Positions 54,631 through 63,142 of a stretch of 64,000 nucleotides of DNA are shown here, piece after piece. The stretch comes from Rhodoferax sp. (GTDB lineage: Bacteria > Pseudomonadota > Gammaproteobacteria > Burkholderiales > Burkholderiaceae_C): assembly GCF_018780565.1 (NCBI RefSeq), contig NZ_JADMJN010000003.1, forward strand, positions 124,001 to 188,000, in the 5' to 3' direction. Made by a program: the position numbers and the translations under genes. A model generated the notes under the pieces. That model ran no database searches. It was not told the DNA's origin and saw nothing but the letters and a program-made list of their open reading frames with translations. The stretch's first letter is position 1, and every line of letters begins with the position of its first letter.

Positions 54631-55881
54631 CTAGACACGGGTTTGAACTGCTTCCACCCGGGCCATGTGAATCAATTCACCAATATTTTTGCCACTGGCC
54701 CCTGCATCCATTGCCCTGTCTGCTATTAAATTAGTAGCAACACTTTGCGCCGCCGAAAGTGCTAGCCGCAATCTGGCAGCTTGCGGGTAGGGCGTTTCGG
54801 TCAGCCCCAGACGGCCGCGGGCATCGCACTCGCAGGCCAGCAGTATCTCGTGCAAGCGTTGCGGCTTGCGAAAAGCATCGCAGCGTTCGAGCAGGCGCAC
54901 CAGTGCGGCCGCACCCAGATCGCCACTGCGGTGGATGTTGCCGTGTTCACGCGCCACCACGTCGGCCAGTTCCTTGCATTCGACGGGAATGCGCAGGCGT
55001 TCGCAAATGCCTTTGAGCATGCGTGCGCTGCGCTCTTCATGACCCAGGTGACGCGGCAGCAGGTGTGGCGCCGTGGTGCCTTTGCCCAGATCGTGAAACA
55101 GGCAGGCCAGGCGCACCGGCAGCGAGGCTTGCAGGCGGGCGCTCATGTCGAGGACCATCATCAGATGGATGCCGGTGTCGATTTCGGGATGGTATTCAGC
55201 GCGCTGCGGTACGCCCCAGAGCTGGTGTACTTCGGGCAGCAGGCGCGCCAGCGCCCCGCACTCCCGCAGCAGTTCGAACATGCGCGAGGGTGTGTCTTCC
55301 ATCAGGCCCCGGGCGAGTTCCTGCCAGACCCGTTCGGCCACCAGATGGTCCGCTTCACCGGCCTGTACCATGTCCTTCATCAGTGCCATGGTTTCAGGCG
55401 CCACCGTGAAATCGGCAAAGCGCGCTGCCAGCCGCGCCACCCGCAGGATGCGCACCGGGTCTTCCCGAAAAGCCAGGGTGACGTGGCGAAACACCTTGTT
55501 GTCAATGTCCTGGCGTCCGCCATAGGGGTCAATGCAATCCTGAGGCAAAAATGTGCCTTTGGCCTTTGTGGAATCTTCCGCAATAGCTATTGAATTGATA
55601 GTGAGGTCGCGCCGCGCCAGGTCTTCCTCCAGCGTCACGTCAGGCGCGGCGTGGACGGCAAAGCCGTGGTAGCCGGGAGCGGTTTTGCGCTCGATGCGGG
55701 CCAGTGCGTACTCTTCCCGGGTCTGGGGATGCAGAAACACCGGAAAGTCTTTGCCCACTGGCAAAAAGCCCTGTGCCAGCAAGGCCTCCGGTGTGGCGCC
55801 CACCACCACCCAGTCGCGGTCTTTCACCGGCAAACCCAGCAGCGCATCGCGCACCGCACCCCCCACCATGTAGGTTTGCAT
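54631..55881 (-). CDS. cca: Multifunctional CCA tRNA nucleotidyltransferase with HD domain
   Basis: 416 residues. The class II nucleotidyltransferase head has MVGGAVRDALLG and DRDWVVVG, then RRDLTINSIA, and an HD phosphohydrolase domain with LFHDLGKG. It adds and repairs the CCA end of tRNAs. After the RRDLTINSIA motif there is an insert (EDSTKAKGTFLPQD) absent from the shorter E. coli enzyme; one 19-bp palindromic repeat overlaps this point and a second lies near the C-terminus. It follows the GST gene by 5 bases in a slt-gst-cca operon. Confidence 0.95.
   Translation of the reverse strand: MQTYMVGGAVRDALLGLPVKDRDWVVVGATPEALLAQGFLPVGKDFPVFLHPQTREEYALARIERKTAPGYHGFAVHAAPDVTLEEDLARRDLTINSIAIAEDSTKAKGTFLPQDCIDPYGGRQDIDNKVFRHVTLAFREDPVRILRVARLAARFADFTVAPETMALMKDMVQAGEADHLVAERVWQELARGLMEDTPSRMFELLRECGALARLLPEVHQLWGVPQRAEYHPEIDTGIHLMMVLDMSARLQASLPVRLACLFHDLGKGTTAPHLLPRHLGHEERSARMLKGICERLRIPVECKELADVVAREHGNIHRSGDLGAAALVRLLERCDAFRKPQRLHEILLACECDARGRLGLTETPYPQAARLRLALSAAQSVATNLIADRAMDAGASGKNIGELIHMARVEAVQTRV
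54721..54739. repeat. 19-bp palindromic repeat, copy 5 (inside cca, C-terminal part)
   Basis: TGCTAT-TAAATTA-GTAGCA, five of six arm bases complementary (TGCTA/TAGCA), 7-base spacer. It encodes part of the VATNLIADR segment. Confidence 0.6.
55585..55603. repeat. 19-bp palindromic repeat, copy 6 (inside cca, N-terminal part)
   Basis: AGCTAT-TGAATTG-ATAGTG, four inner bases paired (CTAT/ATAG), spacer 7. It overlaps the codons of the conserved INSIA motif and the following insert. Confidence 0.45.
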
Positions 55882-55886
55882 GGCCT

Positions 55887-56570
55887 TCAACGTTTCAGGC
55901 GGTAGGGCTCTTCGAAATCGATGAAGTCCTTTTCAGCCAGTGCCCCGTCGATCCAGGCCTTGACGCCCGGCAGAGTACAGACGCGGTCCACGTACTGGGC
56001 CACATCGGCGGGTATGGGCAGTGCGTAGGTTTTCAGTCGGGTGCAGACCGGGGCAAAGTAGGCATCGGCAATGGTGAAGTCGCCAAACAGAAGCGGGCCA
56101 CCATGCCTGGCCAGCAGCTCTTGCCACATGGCCACCAGGCGGGCTACATCCTTGCGCACGGCGGGCTTGTCGCGCCAGATCAGGGCGCCGGCCTCGGGCA
56201 GCGAGGCCTCGATGTTCATGAAGCAGTTGCTGCGCAAGGCGGCAAAGCCCGAATGCATCTCGGCACACACGCTGCGGGCCCGGGCCCGTGCGGCCCCATC
56301 GTGCGGCCACAAGTGCTTGTCGGGATGGCGCTCGGCCACATATTCGGCAATGGCCAGGGTGTCCCACACCACCAAGTCGCCGTCGACCAGCACCGGCACC
56401 TTGCCCGTAGGGCTCAAGGGATCGATGGTGTTCCTGAAGCTGGAGCCCGCATCAAAGGAATCGAAGCGCACCTTGACCTCTTCAAACCCGATGCCGGCCT
56501 GCTTGAGCAGCACCCACGGGCGCATCGACCAGGAGGAGTAGTTCTTGTTGCCGATATAAAGTTTGAACAT
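55887..56570 (-). CDS. Glutathione S-transferase family protein
   Basis: 227 residues. The N-terminal thioredoxin-like domain begins MFKLYIGNKNYSSWSMRPWV with the family SSWS active-site region and PTGKVPVLVDG; the C-terminal helical domain contains FGDFTIADAYFAPV. The substrate is unknown. It lies 15 bases after the transglycosylase gene and just before cca, an arrangement seen in related genomes. Confidence 0.92.
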   Translation of the reverse strand: MFKLYIGNKNYSSWSMRPWVLLKQAGIGFEEVKVRFDSFDAGSSFRNTIDPLSPTGKVPVLVDGDLVVWDTLAIAEYVAERHPDKHLWPHDGAARARARSVCAEMHSGFAALRSNCFMNIEASLPEAGALIWRDKPAVRKDVARLVAMWQELLARHGGPLLFGDFTIADAYFAPVCTRLKTYALPIPADVAQYVDRVCTLPGVKAWIDGALAEKDFIDFEEPYRLKR

Positions 56571-56585
56571 GTCGTTGGCATTCTT

Positions 56586-58589
56586 TCAAGGCAAATCGTT
56601 GTTGGATTCGGGCGCGTTGACCTCGCGCGGCCCCACCATGCCGAGCCGGCTCTTGAGGGATTGTGGCTGGCCGGAGATCAGCGCGGCGTAGTTGGTGGTG
56701 TTGCTCAGCACCTTTTTGACGTAGTCGCGGGTCTCGGTAAAGGGCACGTTCTCGGCCCAGATGGCGGCCTCCAGCACCGGCGCACCCGTTTGACCGCGCC
56801 AGTTGCGGGGTCGGCTGGGCCCCGCGTTGTAGGCAGCAGCGGCCATCGGCATGGAGCCGGCAAAGTCATCCAGAACCAGCTTGAGGTAGCCGGTGCCAAT
56901 CGCAATGTTGGTGTCGCGTTCGGTAATCTGGTGCGGTTTGAAGTTGGTCAGGCCAATCTTCTTGGCGGTCCAGCGGGCCGTGGGCGGCATCACCTGCATC
57001 AGTCCGGAGGCGCCCACGCCCGAGCGGGCGTCCATGATGAAACGGCTTTCCTGGCGGATCAGGCCATACACGTAAGCCGGGTCGAGGCCAATCTGTGTGG
57101 CGCGCTGCACCACGGCATCCTTGTGCGGCATCGGGAAGCGCTGCTCAAAGTCGATCAGCGTTTTGGTCCGGTCACTGGCGTTGATGCAGCGATCCCACAC
57201 CTCGCGCTGGCAGGCCAGATCGGCGGCGGCCAGCAACTCGCGGTCGCTCATGCCGCCGCGCTGGTGCAAGTTGGTGCTGTAGTTCCATTCGCGCACGCCA
57301 TCCGTGCGCAGCCCGATCTGGATCGCGTACAGGCCGCGTTGCAAGCCGGCGTTGAGGCGCACGGCTTCTTTTTCCTCCGCCGAGGGTGGCGCTGGCCTGG
57401 CTGGCGCGCTGATGCGCTGGCCCAGCTCTTCCAGTGCCAATTGTTCGTAGAAACCGCGCACACCGGCAATGCTTTCCAGCAGGCGCAGTGCTTCGGCGCG
57501 GTCGGTCTCGCTCTTGGCCAGCTGCAGCAGAGCCCGGGCGCGCCAGTAAATCCAGGTGCTGTCCTGCGCCGCCTCGGCGCTCATGGCCTTGGTGGCGCCA
57601 AGCACCTCTTTCCATTTGCCTTGCCGCAGTGCGGCGCGAACTTTCCAGCCCAGGTGGTCGTCGTTCAGCTCGGCGTCCCGGGCTTTGGCGAAGTGCTCCA
57701 TGGCGTCGTTGGACAGACGCTGCGCGGCGTGCTTGCCGATCACGCCCCAGGCCCAGGAGCGCTGCTCGGAGGTGAGGTGTACGCTCCAGTGGTTTTCCAG
57801 CACGCTGGCGGCCATGTCGGGGTCGGTGGATCCCAGGCGAATCAGCGCCATCAGGACCGATTCTTTGGCGACGCGACCCGCCGCCACCACCCGCTTGGAC
57901 AGGAAGCGGGCAGGGCTGCTGATGATTTCTTCAATGTTGGCGCCTGCCGCAGGCGACAGGATGTCAGTCGCTGCCCGGGCCACTTTGGGCCGGTTGTGTT
58001 CCATGGCCAGGCGGGCCTTGCGCCAGATATCCGTGTCGGTCAGCTTTTTCGCTTCATAAAAATGGGCTGCGGCATAGGCGCAGCCATCATCCGCATCCTT
58101 TTGTGCGTACCACTGGCGCTTGACCTCGGCCGCGAGGTCGATGCCGGTCACGGCCGGCTCCAGCGCAAGTGCATAGCAACGCACCTCGCGGTCATCGTTC
58201 ATGCGGTAGTTCGGCAGCTCGGCGGCAAGGGCGGTCCAGTCGCGCCGCTGGCCCAGCAGCAGGAGCCAGTCGTTTCGCAGGCGGTCTTCCTGGTAGGTAC
58301 CGGCATAGCGCTTCAAAAAGTCCTGCACTTCACTCGGGGCCGCAGCACCGAGCCGGGCACGCAACTCCCAGTAGGCGCCCCAGGGTTCGAGTGGATGGCC
58401 GCTGACGCGCGGCAGCAGGACGGTCAGGCGCTTGCGATCGCCTTGTTTGAACGCCTGGCCCATTTCCAGGATGGCGTCATCGGCCTGGGCCCGGCTGGCC
58501 CCCTTGCCTTGTGCATGGACAGGCAAAGTGCTCGACAGGGAAAGGCATCCCAGGAGCGCAATCGATGTCAAAATGGTGTGAAACTGCAT
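56586..58589 (-). CDS. slt: Soluble lytic murein transglycosylase (Slt70-like)
   Basis: 667 residues from the ATG at 58589. A signal peptide (ending near VHAQG) is followed by a long alpha-helical superhelix (about 40-480) and a C-terminal SLT domain (about 490-640) with catalytic Glu in RQESRF, then GASGLMQVMPPTA and AAAYNAGPSR. It cleaves peptidoglycan to 1,6-anhydro-MurNAc products in the periplasm, the substrate pool for AnmK. An in-frame TTG upstream at 58664 would add a non-signal-like extension. The start lies only 9 bases from the start of the divergent cyclo-ligase gene. Confidence 0.93.
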   Translation of the reverse strand: MQFHTILTSIALLGCLSLSSTLPVHAQGKGASRAQADDAILEMGQAFKQGDRKRLTVLLPRVSGHPLEPWGAYWELRARLGAAAPSEVQDFLKRYAGTYQEDRLRNDWLLLLGQRRDWTALAAELPNYRMNDDREVRCYALALEPAVTGIDLAAEVKRQWYAQKDADDGCAYAAAHFYEAKKLTDTDIWRKARLAMEHNRPKVARAATDILSPAAGANIEEIISSPARFLSKRVVAAGRVAKESVLMALIRLGSTDPDMAASVLENHWSVHLTSEQRSWAWGVIGKHAAQRLSNDAMEHFAKARDAELNDDHLGWKVRAALRQGKWKEVLGATKAMSAEAAQDSTWIYWRARALLQLAKSETDRAEALRLLESIAGVRGFYEQLALEELGQRISAPARPAPPSAEEKEAVRLNAGLQRGLYAIQIGLRTDGVREWNYSTNLHQRGGMSDRELLAAADLACQREVWDRCINASDRTKTLIDFEQRFPMPHKDAVVQRATQIGLDPAYVYGLIRQESRFIMDARSGVGASGLMQVMPPTARWTAKKIGLTNFKPHQITERDTNIAIGTGYLKLVLDDFAGSMPMAAAAYNAGPSRPRNWRGQTGAPVLEAAIWAENVPFTETRDYVKKVLSNTTNYAALISGQPQSLKSRLGMVGPREVNAPESNNDLP

Positions 58590-58598
58590 GTGGGGATT

Positions 58599-59198
58599 AT
58601 GGATAACTCTGATGAAATTAAAGCGCTTGAAAAAAAGGCCCTTCGCAAGCTTCTCATTGAACAACGTCTGAACCTCCCGGACCGCCTACAGCGGGCCGAT
58701 CTTTTGCAGCGCGTCATGCGCATCTGGCTGGTCGGCCGCCCCGATGCCGTCATTGGCGCCTATTGGCCGATCAAGGGCGAATTCGATCCTTTGCCTGCCC
58801 TGCACCGCTGGAAAGAGGATGGCGAACTGCTTGACCAGCCCCAACCACGCAGAATTGGATTGCCGGTGGTGGACAAAGTTCACAAAACCATGATTTTTCA
58901 TGCCTGGTACCCGGGTTGCCCCATGGAAGAAGACGCTTATGGCATCCCCAAGCCCAAGGACACCGAGGTGATTGTCCCCACGCTCTTGTTTGCGCCCTGT
59001 GTGGGTTATGGCCCGGGGGGTTACCGCTTGGGTTACGGTGGCGGCTTCTATGACCGCATGCTGGCCACGCTGCAGCCGCATCCTTTCACCGTGGGATTGG
59101 GGTTTGCCCAGGGTTTTCTGCCCGATTTCGAACCCGAGCCGCACGATATGCCGCTGGACGCCATCCTGAACGACAACGGCGTGGTCTGGCCGGTATAA
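58599..59198 (+). CDS. 5-formyltetrahydrofolate cyclo-ligase
   Basis: 199 residues. An N-terminal basic helix (ALRKLLIEQRLNL) precedes VIGAYWPIKGEFDP, and the ATP/substrate signature is GPGGYRLGYGGGFYDRML. It converts 5-formyl-THF to 5,10-methenyl-THF with ATP. The ATG at 58599 is preceded by GGGG. The reading frame is open for kilobases upstream, but that part is the antisense of slt, gst and cca. Confidence 0.93.
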   Translation: MDNSDEIKALEKKALRKLLIEQRLNLPDRLQRADLLQRVMRIWLVGRPDAVIGAYWPIKGEFDPLPALHRWKEDGELLDQPQPRRIGLPVVDKVHKTMIFHAWYPGCPMEEDAYGIPKPKDTEVIVPTLLFAPCVGYGPGGYRLGYGGGFYDRMLATLQPHPFTVGLGFAQGFLPDFEPEPHDMPLDAILNDNGVVWPV

Positions 59199-59213
59199 CC
59201 CTGCTGAATTTGC

Positions 59214-60197
59214 CTAGGCTTCGCCCATGGCCTTGCGTGTGAGTGCGGCCTGGGCGGTCAGCCAGCTGCAAAAGGCCTGAATTTCTGGTCGCGCCGCGCT
59301 GCGTGGCCCGACGATGAGCCAGTAGGCCATGGGTGAGTCCAGTCGCATGCCGGGCAATATCTCCACCAGATCACCCGAGGCCAGGCTGTCTGCCACCAGC
59401 GGCATGCGCGTCAGCGCCACCCCTTGTCCGGTCAGGGCCGCCTGCGCAATCTGGTGGGCGTAATTGAAATACAACCAGCGCTTGGGTTCGAGCTTTTTGA
59501 ACTTGTGCGCATCCAGCCAGCGCCGCCAGGTGAGCCATTCCAGGTTTTGCGTGCGGTGCGCGTCGCTGGCTTCGATCAGGGCGAAATGCGCCAGATCCTC
59601 GCCGCGTTTCAGCGCATGCCCGCTCTTGAGCAGCCAGGGGCTGGCCACGGGGGTCAGCTGCTCGCCAAACATGCGAATGGCACCGGCGGGCACGTTGCCG
59701 GGTTTGGTGTAGCGCAGCGCCAGGTCAATGTCGGTGGTGTCCAGATCCACCGGCACATCGGTGGCGTCAATGCGGATGTCGATGTCGGGATGCTCGCTCT
59801 GAAAGGCTTCCAGCCGGGGGATCAGCCACATCGATGCGAATGAAGCCCAGGTGCTGATGGCCACGCTCTTGCGTCCGGCACTACGCCGGATCAGCCGCAC
59901 CGCGCTGTCCATGCGCTCCAGTGAGGGCAGCACCGCGCGCAGCAACTGGGCGCCGGCTCCGGTGAGCTCAACGGCACGGGTGTGCCGCAGAAACAGGCTC
60001 ACGCCCACTTCGTCTTCCATGGCCTGAATCTGGCGGCTGACTGCGCTTTGCGTCAGTGCCAATTCGTCTGATGCCGCCCGAAAGTTCAGGTGGCGCGCTA
60101 CAGCCTCAAAAGCGCGCAGATGGCCCACTGAAATGGGGCGGGTCCGCAAATGCTTGTCCAACTGGGGCGCTGCGGTGGGTGGCTTGGCCTGGTTCAT
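59214..60197 (-). CDS. LysR family transcriptional regulator (GcvA-like)
   Basis: 327 residues from the ATG at 60197 (a second in-frame ATG at 60227 is possible). The winged helix-turn-helix (about 25-85) reads RAASDELALTQSAVSRQIQAME, followed by a type 2 periplasmic-binding-like effector domain. It resembles GcvA. It is divergent from the DUF2917 gene across about 100 bases, the usual layout for a LysR regulator and its target. The effector is unknown. Confidence 0.92.
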   Translation of the reverse strand: MNQAKPPTAAPQLDKHLRTRPISVGHLRAFEAVARHLNFRAASDELALTQSAVSRQIQAMEDEVGVSLFLRHTRAVELTGAGAQLLRAVLPSLERMDSAVRLIRRSAGRKSVAISTWASFASMWLIPRLEAFQSEHPDIDIRIDATDVPVDLDTTDIDLALRYTKPGNVPAGAIRMFGEQLTPVASPWLLKSGHALKRGEDLAHFALIEASDAHRTQNLEWLTWRRWLDAHKFKKLEPKRWLYFNYAHQIAQAALTGQGVALTRMPLVADSLASGDLVEILPGMRLDSPMAYWLIVGPRSAARPEIQAFCSWLTAQAALTRKAMGEA

Positions 60198-60300
60198 TGA
60201 TTGATGCGTAAATGGAATGAATAGCATATCCCGATTTCATTGGACGGTCTAGCACCATTGTTCGATCATTCAATGCCAAACCGCATCAATGGAGTCTGTC

Positions 60301-60786
60301 ATGGTCACGGAAAATCTTCATCAATTGCAGCAGTTTCTGGCTGGCCCCGCCTTTCCGGGGTGCTGGAAACTGGCGTCAGGGCAGGCGATCACCTTGCGGC
60401 CTCGCGCAGCAGGCGTCCTGAAGATTGCGCAGGGACAGGTGTGGGCTACGTTTGACGGACCGCACACCGGGCATGGCAACGAGTCGGGCGACCAGTTCCT
60501 GAAAGCCGGGCAGAGCGTGGGTGTGCGTGGCGGCCAGCGCCTGGTGTTTGAGCCCTGTGCCCAGCCGGGTGAGACACCGGTTTATTTCGAATGGCTGCCT
60601 GCCGCCAGGGCACACGCCCTGCGCCGGTGGCCCCTGACCTTGGTTCAGCCCTTTCGTGCTTTGGGTTTGACCGGGCGTTGGGTCTTGGGCTTGGACTGGC
60701 GCGCTTTCAGGGCGGCTTGCAGCGCCAGCCGGGCCCAAGGCGCCATCAAGGGCGGCGACTCCATGGCTTCGTCCGGGGCGCTGTAG
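60301..60786 (+). CDS. DUF2917 protein
   Basis: 161 residues. The DUF2917 core includes SGQAITLRPRAAGVLKIAQGQVWATFDG, an acidic-basic beta-rich region, and a late LPAARAHALRRWPL. Function unknown; the family often neighbours LysR genes in Burkholderiales. The ATG at 60301 has GGAG seven bases upstream, so it is preferred over the ATG at 60289. The last 142 bases overlap the convergent TfoX-like gene. Confidence 0.8.
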   Translation: MVTENLHQLQQFLAGPAFPGCWKLASGQAITLRPRAAGVLKIAQGQVWATFDGPHTGHGNESGDQFLKAGQSVGVRGGQRLVFEPCAQPGETPVYFEWLPAARAHALRRWPLTLVQPFRALGLTGRWVLGLDWRAFRAACSASRAQGAIKGGDSMASSGAL

Positions 60787-61040
60787 TAGTTCATGCCCAT
60801 GGGCTTGCCTTTGGCCAGGTACGTAAAGCGTTCGCAGCCCGCCGCCTCAAACTGCGGGCGCGAAGTCTCGTCGGCTTTGAGCCAGAGCTTTTCGCCCGCC
60901 CCCAGGTCCACCAGAATCGCCAAGGTCAGGCCGTCGGTGCTGATGCCATAGCCGCCAAACATGCGCCGGGCCACGCAGGGGCCGACTGCGCTCAGCAAAT
61001 CACAGCAATATCGGGCAAATTCGTTAGGGGGTGTGGCCAT
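60645..61040 (-). CDS. TfoX/Sxy N-terminal domain protein
   Basis: 131 residues with the TfoX_N pattern: LLSAVGPCVARRMFGGYGIS, DGLTLAILVD, LWLKAD, and FTYLAKGKPMGMNYYSAP. A Lys/Arg-rich tail (about 110-131) follows. The full-length Sxy protein promotes competence gene expression, but stand-alone N-domain proteins have no settled role. The basic tail coincides with the region antisense to DUF2917. Confidence 0.87.
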   Translation of the reverse strand: MATPPNEFARYCCDLLSAVGPCVARRMFGGYGISTDGLTLAILVDLGAGEKLWLKADETSRPQFEAAGCERFTYLAKGKPMGMNYYSAPDEAMESPPLMAPWARLALQAALKARQSKPKTQRPVKPKARKG

Positions 61041-61144
61041 GTCTGGACGCTACCACGGCACGGACTCCGTTGCCAGTTGCGTGGCTGTTGTTCCACGCAA
61101 TCAAAGTCGGTAAAAAATTCAAAGCACACGACACAAGGCCGTTG

Positions 61145-61426
61145 TCAAGGATAAAAACATGCACCCGCTTCTAAAAGCGGTCTCACAGAATTCCAGGCAG
61201 CGGTCATTGAAATACCATGATTTCGCGCTTTAGCGTTGAAACTAACCAACCGCCCGCTTACGTACTTGTGCAGCACGCTCGCGATCAAAGTCTGGTAGGG
61301 CATCCCCTCCTCGAGCGCTTTGACTTGAATGTCATGGAGATCACTAGACGACAGGCGAATGCACGGAACCCGCGCACATAAGCCCGGACGTGGGCCACCG
61401 TGGCGGGATGGCTCTGCGCATCGCAA
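61145..61426 (-). pseudogene. CopG-family antitoxin remnant
   Basis: The segment from about 61372 to 61244 encodes IRLSSSDLHDIQVKALEEG and PYQTLIASVLHKYVSGRL, typical of CopG-type (ribbon-helix-helix) antitoxins. The upstream residues do not resemble the family, and the C-terminus continues past the normal GRL end with unrelated sequence to a stop at 61145. No toxin gene is adjacent. It is read as the decayed 3' part of a toxin-antitoxin module. The rest of the stretch between the TfoX-like gene and 61577 shows nothing else. Confidence 0.65.
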
Positions 61427-61577
61427 ATCACTCTACTGAACAATAAACTCTGGTGGTGAGTCTGAGGGTGGCGCAGCAAATCGAGTGTTTCACGCGAATC
61501 GAGGGGTGCCATACTTGGCCCCAGTGGTTGAAAATGCCTATCCCTATCTTCGCAAGCTCTTCCATTGGCCCTACCTT

Positions 61578-63131
61578 ATGCACCTACTCTCTTTCAAACC
61601 CCTTTTCTCCGCTCTGGCGCTGTGCGCTTTCGCAGTTTCGGCCCAAGCACCGGGTGATGTGCGGGTGGCGCTGGTTATCGGCAATTCTTCCTATGCTTCG
61701 GTGCCACTGCTGAACCCGGCGAATGATGCGAAGGCGATGAGCGAGACGCTGCGTAGCATCGGCTTCACGGTCATCGAGGTTCGCGATGGCAGTAAGGCAC
61801 AGATGGCCGAAGCAGTGGGCAAGATCCGCGACAGCCTGAAGGGTAAGAAGGGGGTGGGCATGCTGTACTACGCCGGCCACGGCTTGCAGATGGACGCACG
61901 CAACTTCATGGTGCCGGTGGACGCGAAGCTGTCGAAAGCGGCGGATGTTCCAGACCAGACGGTGGATGTTGGCTCCGTCATCACCGCCTTCAAGACCGCG
62001 GGCAACCGCATGAACATTGTCGTGCTTGACGCCTGCCGCGACAACCCATTCGGCGGCATTACCACGGGCAAGGGCCTGGCGCCGCTGGATGCGCCCAGTG
62101 GCACCTTTCTTGCCTATGCGACCGCCCCGGGTAATGTGGCTGCCGATGGCGACGAGAAGTCGGGCAACGGCCTGTACACGCAGTTCCTGCTGCGTGAACT
62201 GAAGAAGCCGCAGGCGCGCATCGAAGACGTCTTCAAGCGTGTGCGCTTCGCGGTGCGGCAAGCTTCGCACGGCAAGCAGATTCCCTGGGAGAGCACCAGC
62301 TTGGAAGATGATTTCCAGTTCAATGATGGACGCGTGGTCGCCCAGCCGCGACCCGAGCCGCAGGCGCTGCAAGCTGCCTTCTCGCAGGAGCTGGTGGAGT
62401 GGGAACGCATCAAAAATTCCGCCAATGCTGACGACCTTTACGCCTTCATCCAGAAGTACCCCAGCGGCACTATCGCCGAAGCGGCGCATGCGCGCCTGAA
62501 CTATATCGCGGCCAGCCGGCTCATGGTGCAGGGAGCCGGCGCTGGCGGGCAGTCACAGACTTACAGCCTGGACAAGTTCCGGCTGGGCGACGTGTTCGAA
62601 AAGAAGTTCTCGCATACGCTCCCCAACGAGGTCGCCACGGTGGTCGGCATTGAAAACGGCATCGTGCACCTCCAGAAAAAGTCCACTCTGAACCCGGGCG
62701 GCACCGAGGAACTGTATGACTTGCAGGGCGGTGCCCTCGGCACCGTGCGCGGCTATGTGTTGACGCCGCCGCAGTACATCACACCATCCGGTCCGTTGCA
62801 GCCTGGAAAGACCTGGCAGATCGGCTATCAGGCGCGATATTTGAGCAAGGCCGTGGCAGATGCCATCGGTGAGCTGACAACCGTCGGCGAAGGACGCGTA
62901 GTTGCACGCGAGAGGATTACCGTAGCAGCGGGGACGTTCGATGCATACCGGGTCGAGGCGAGCGACACCACAACGGGCAAGGACACCAAGACCATCACCA
63001 CCCGCACCTATTGGGTTGTGCCGGAATTGCCTGTGCCCATCAAGGAAGAGAACACCCTGTCGACAGGGCTGTTCAGGACAACGCGCATCAGCATGGAACT
63101 GGTACGGGTGCAACGTGCCGCAGGAAGCTGA
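61578..63131 (+). CDS. Caspase-like (peptidase C14) family protein, exported
   Basis: 517 residues from the ATG at 61578. The signal peptide (LFSALALCAFAVSAQA) is followed by a caspase-fold domain (about 25-260): RVALVIGNSSY, catalytic His in YYAGHGLQ and Cys in LDACRDNPF, so the dyad is intact. A middle helical part (about 275-330) and a C-terminal beta-rich domain (about 340-510) are not recognised. Exported caspase-like proteins of proteobacteria are uncharacterised in most cases. The Shine-Dalgarno is weak, and an upstream in-frame TTG at 61485 is less likely because the signal peptide begins at 61578. Confidence 0.9.
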   Translation: MHLLSFKPLFSALALCAFAVSAQAPGDVRVALVIGNSSYASVPLLNPANDAKAMSETLRSIGFTVIEVRDGSKAQMAEAVGKIRDSLKGKKGVGMLYYAGHGLQMDARNFMVPVDAKLSKAADVPDQTVDVGSVITAFKTAGNRMNIVVLDACRDNPFGGITTGKGLAPLDAPSGTFLAYATAPGNVAADGDEKSGNGLYTQFLLRELKKPQARIEDVFKRVRFAVRQASHGKQIPWESTSLEDDFQFNDGRVVAQPRPEPQALQAAFSQELVEWERIKNSANADDLYAFIQKYPSGTIAEAAHARLNYIAASRLMVQGAGAGGQSQTYSLDKFRLGDVFEKKFSHTLPNEVATVVGIENGIVHLQKKSTLNPGGTEELYDLQGGALGTVRGYVLTPPQYITPSGPLQPGKTWQIGYQARYLSKAVADAIGELTTVGEGRVVARERITVAAGTFDAYRVEASDTTTGKDTKTITTRTYWVVPELPVPIKEENTLSTGLFRTTRISMELVRVQRAAGS

Positions 63132-63142
63132 GAAGTTTTTTA

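Noticed and set aside
55704..58598. Very long rightward frame running through cca, gst and slt into the cyclo-ligase
   Set aside because: Only the part from 58599 has protein-like motifs. The rest is antisense of three well-supported genes, held open by GC-rich codon use.
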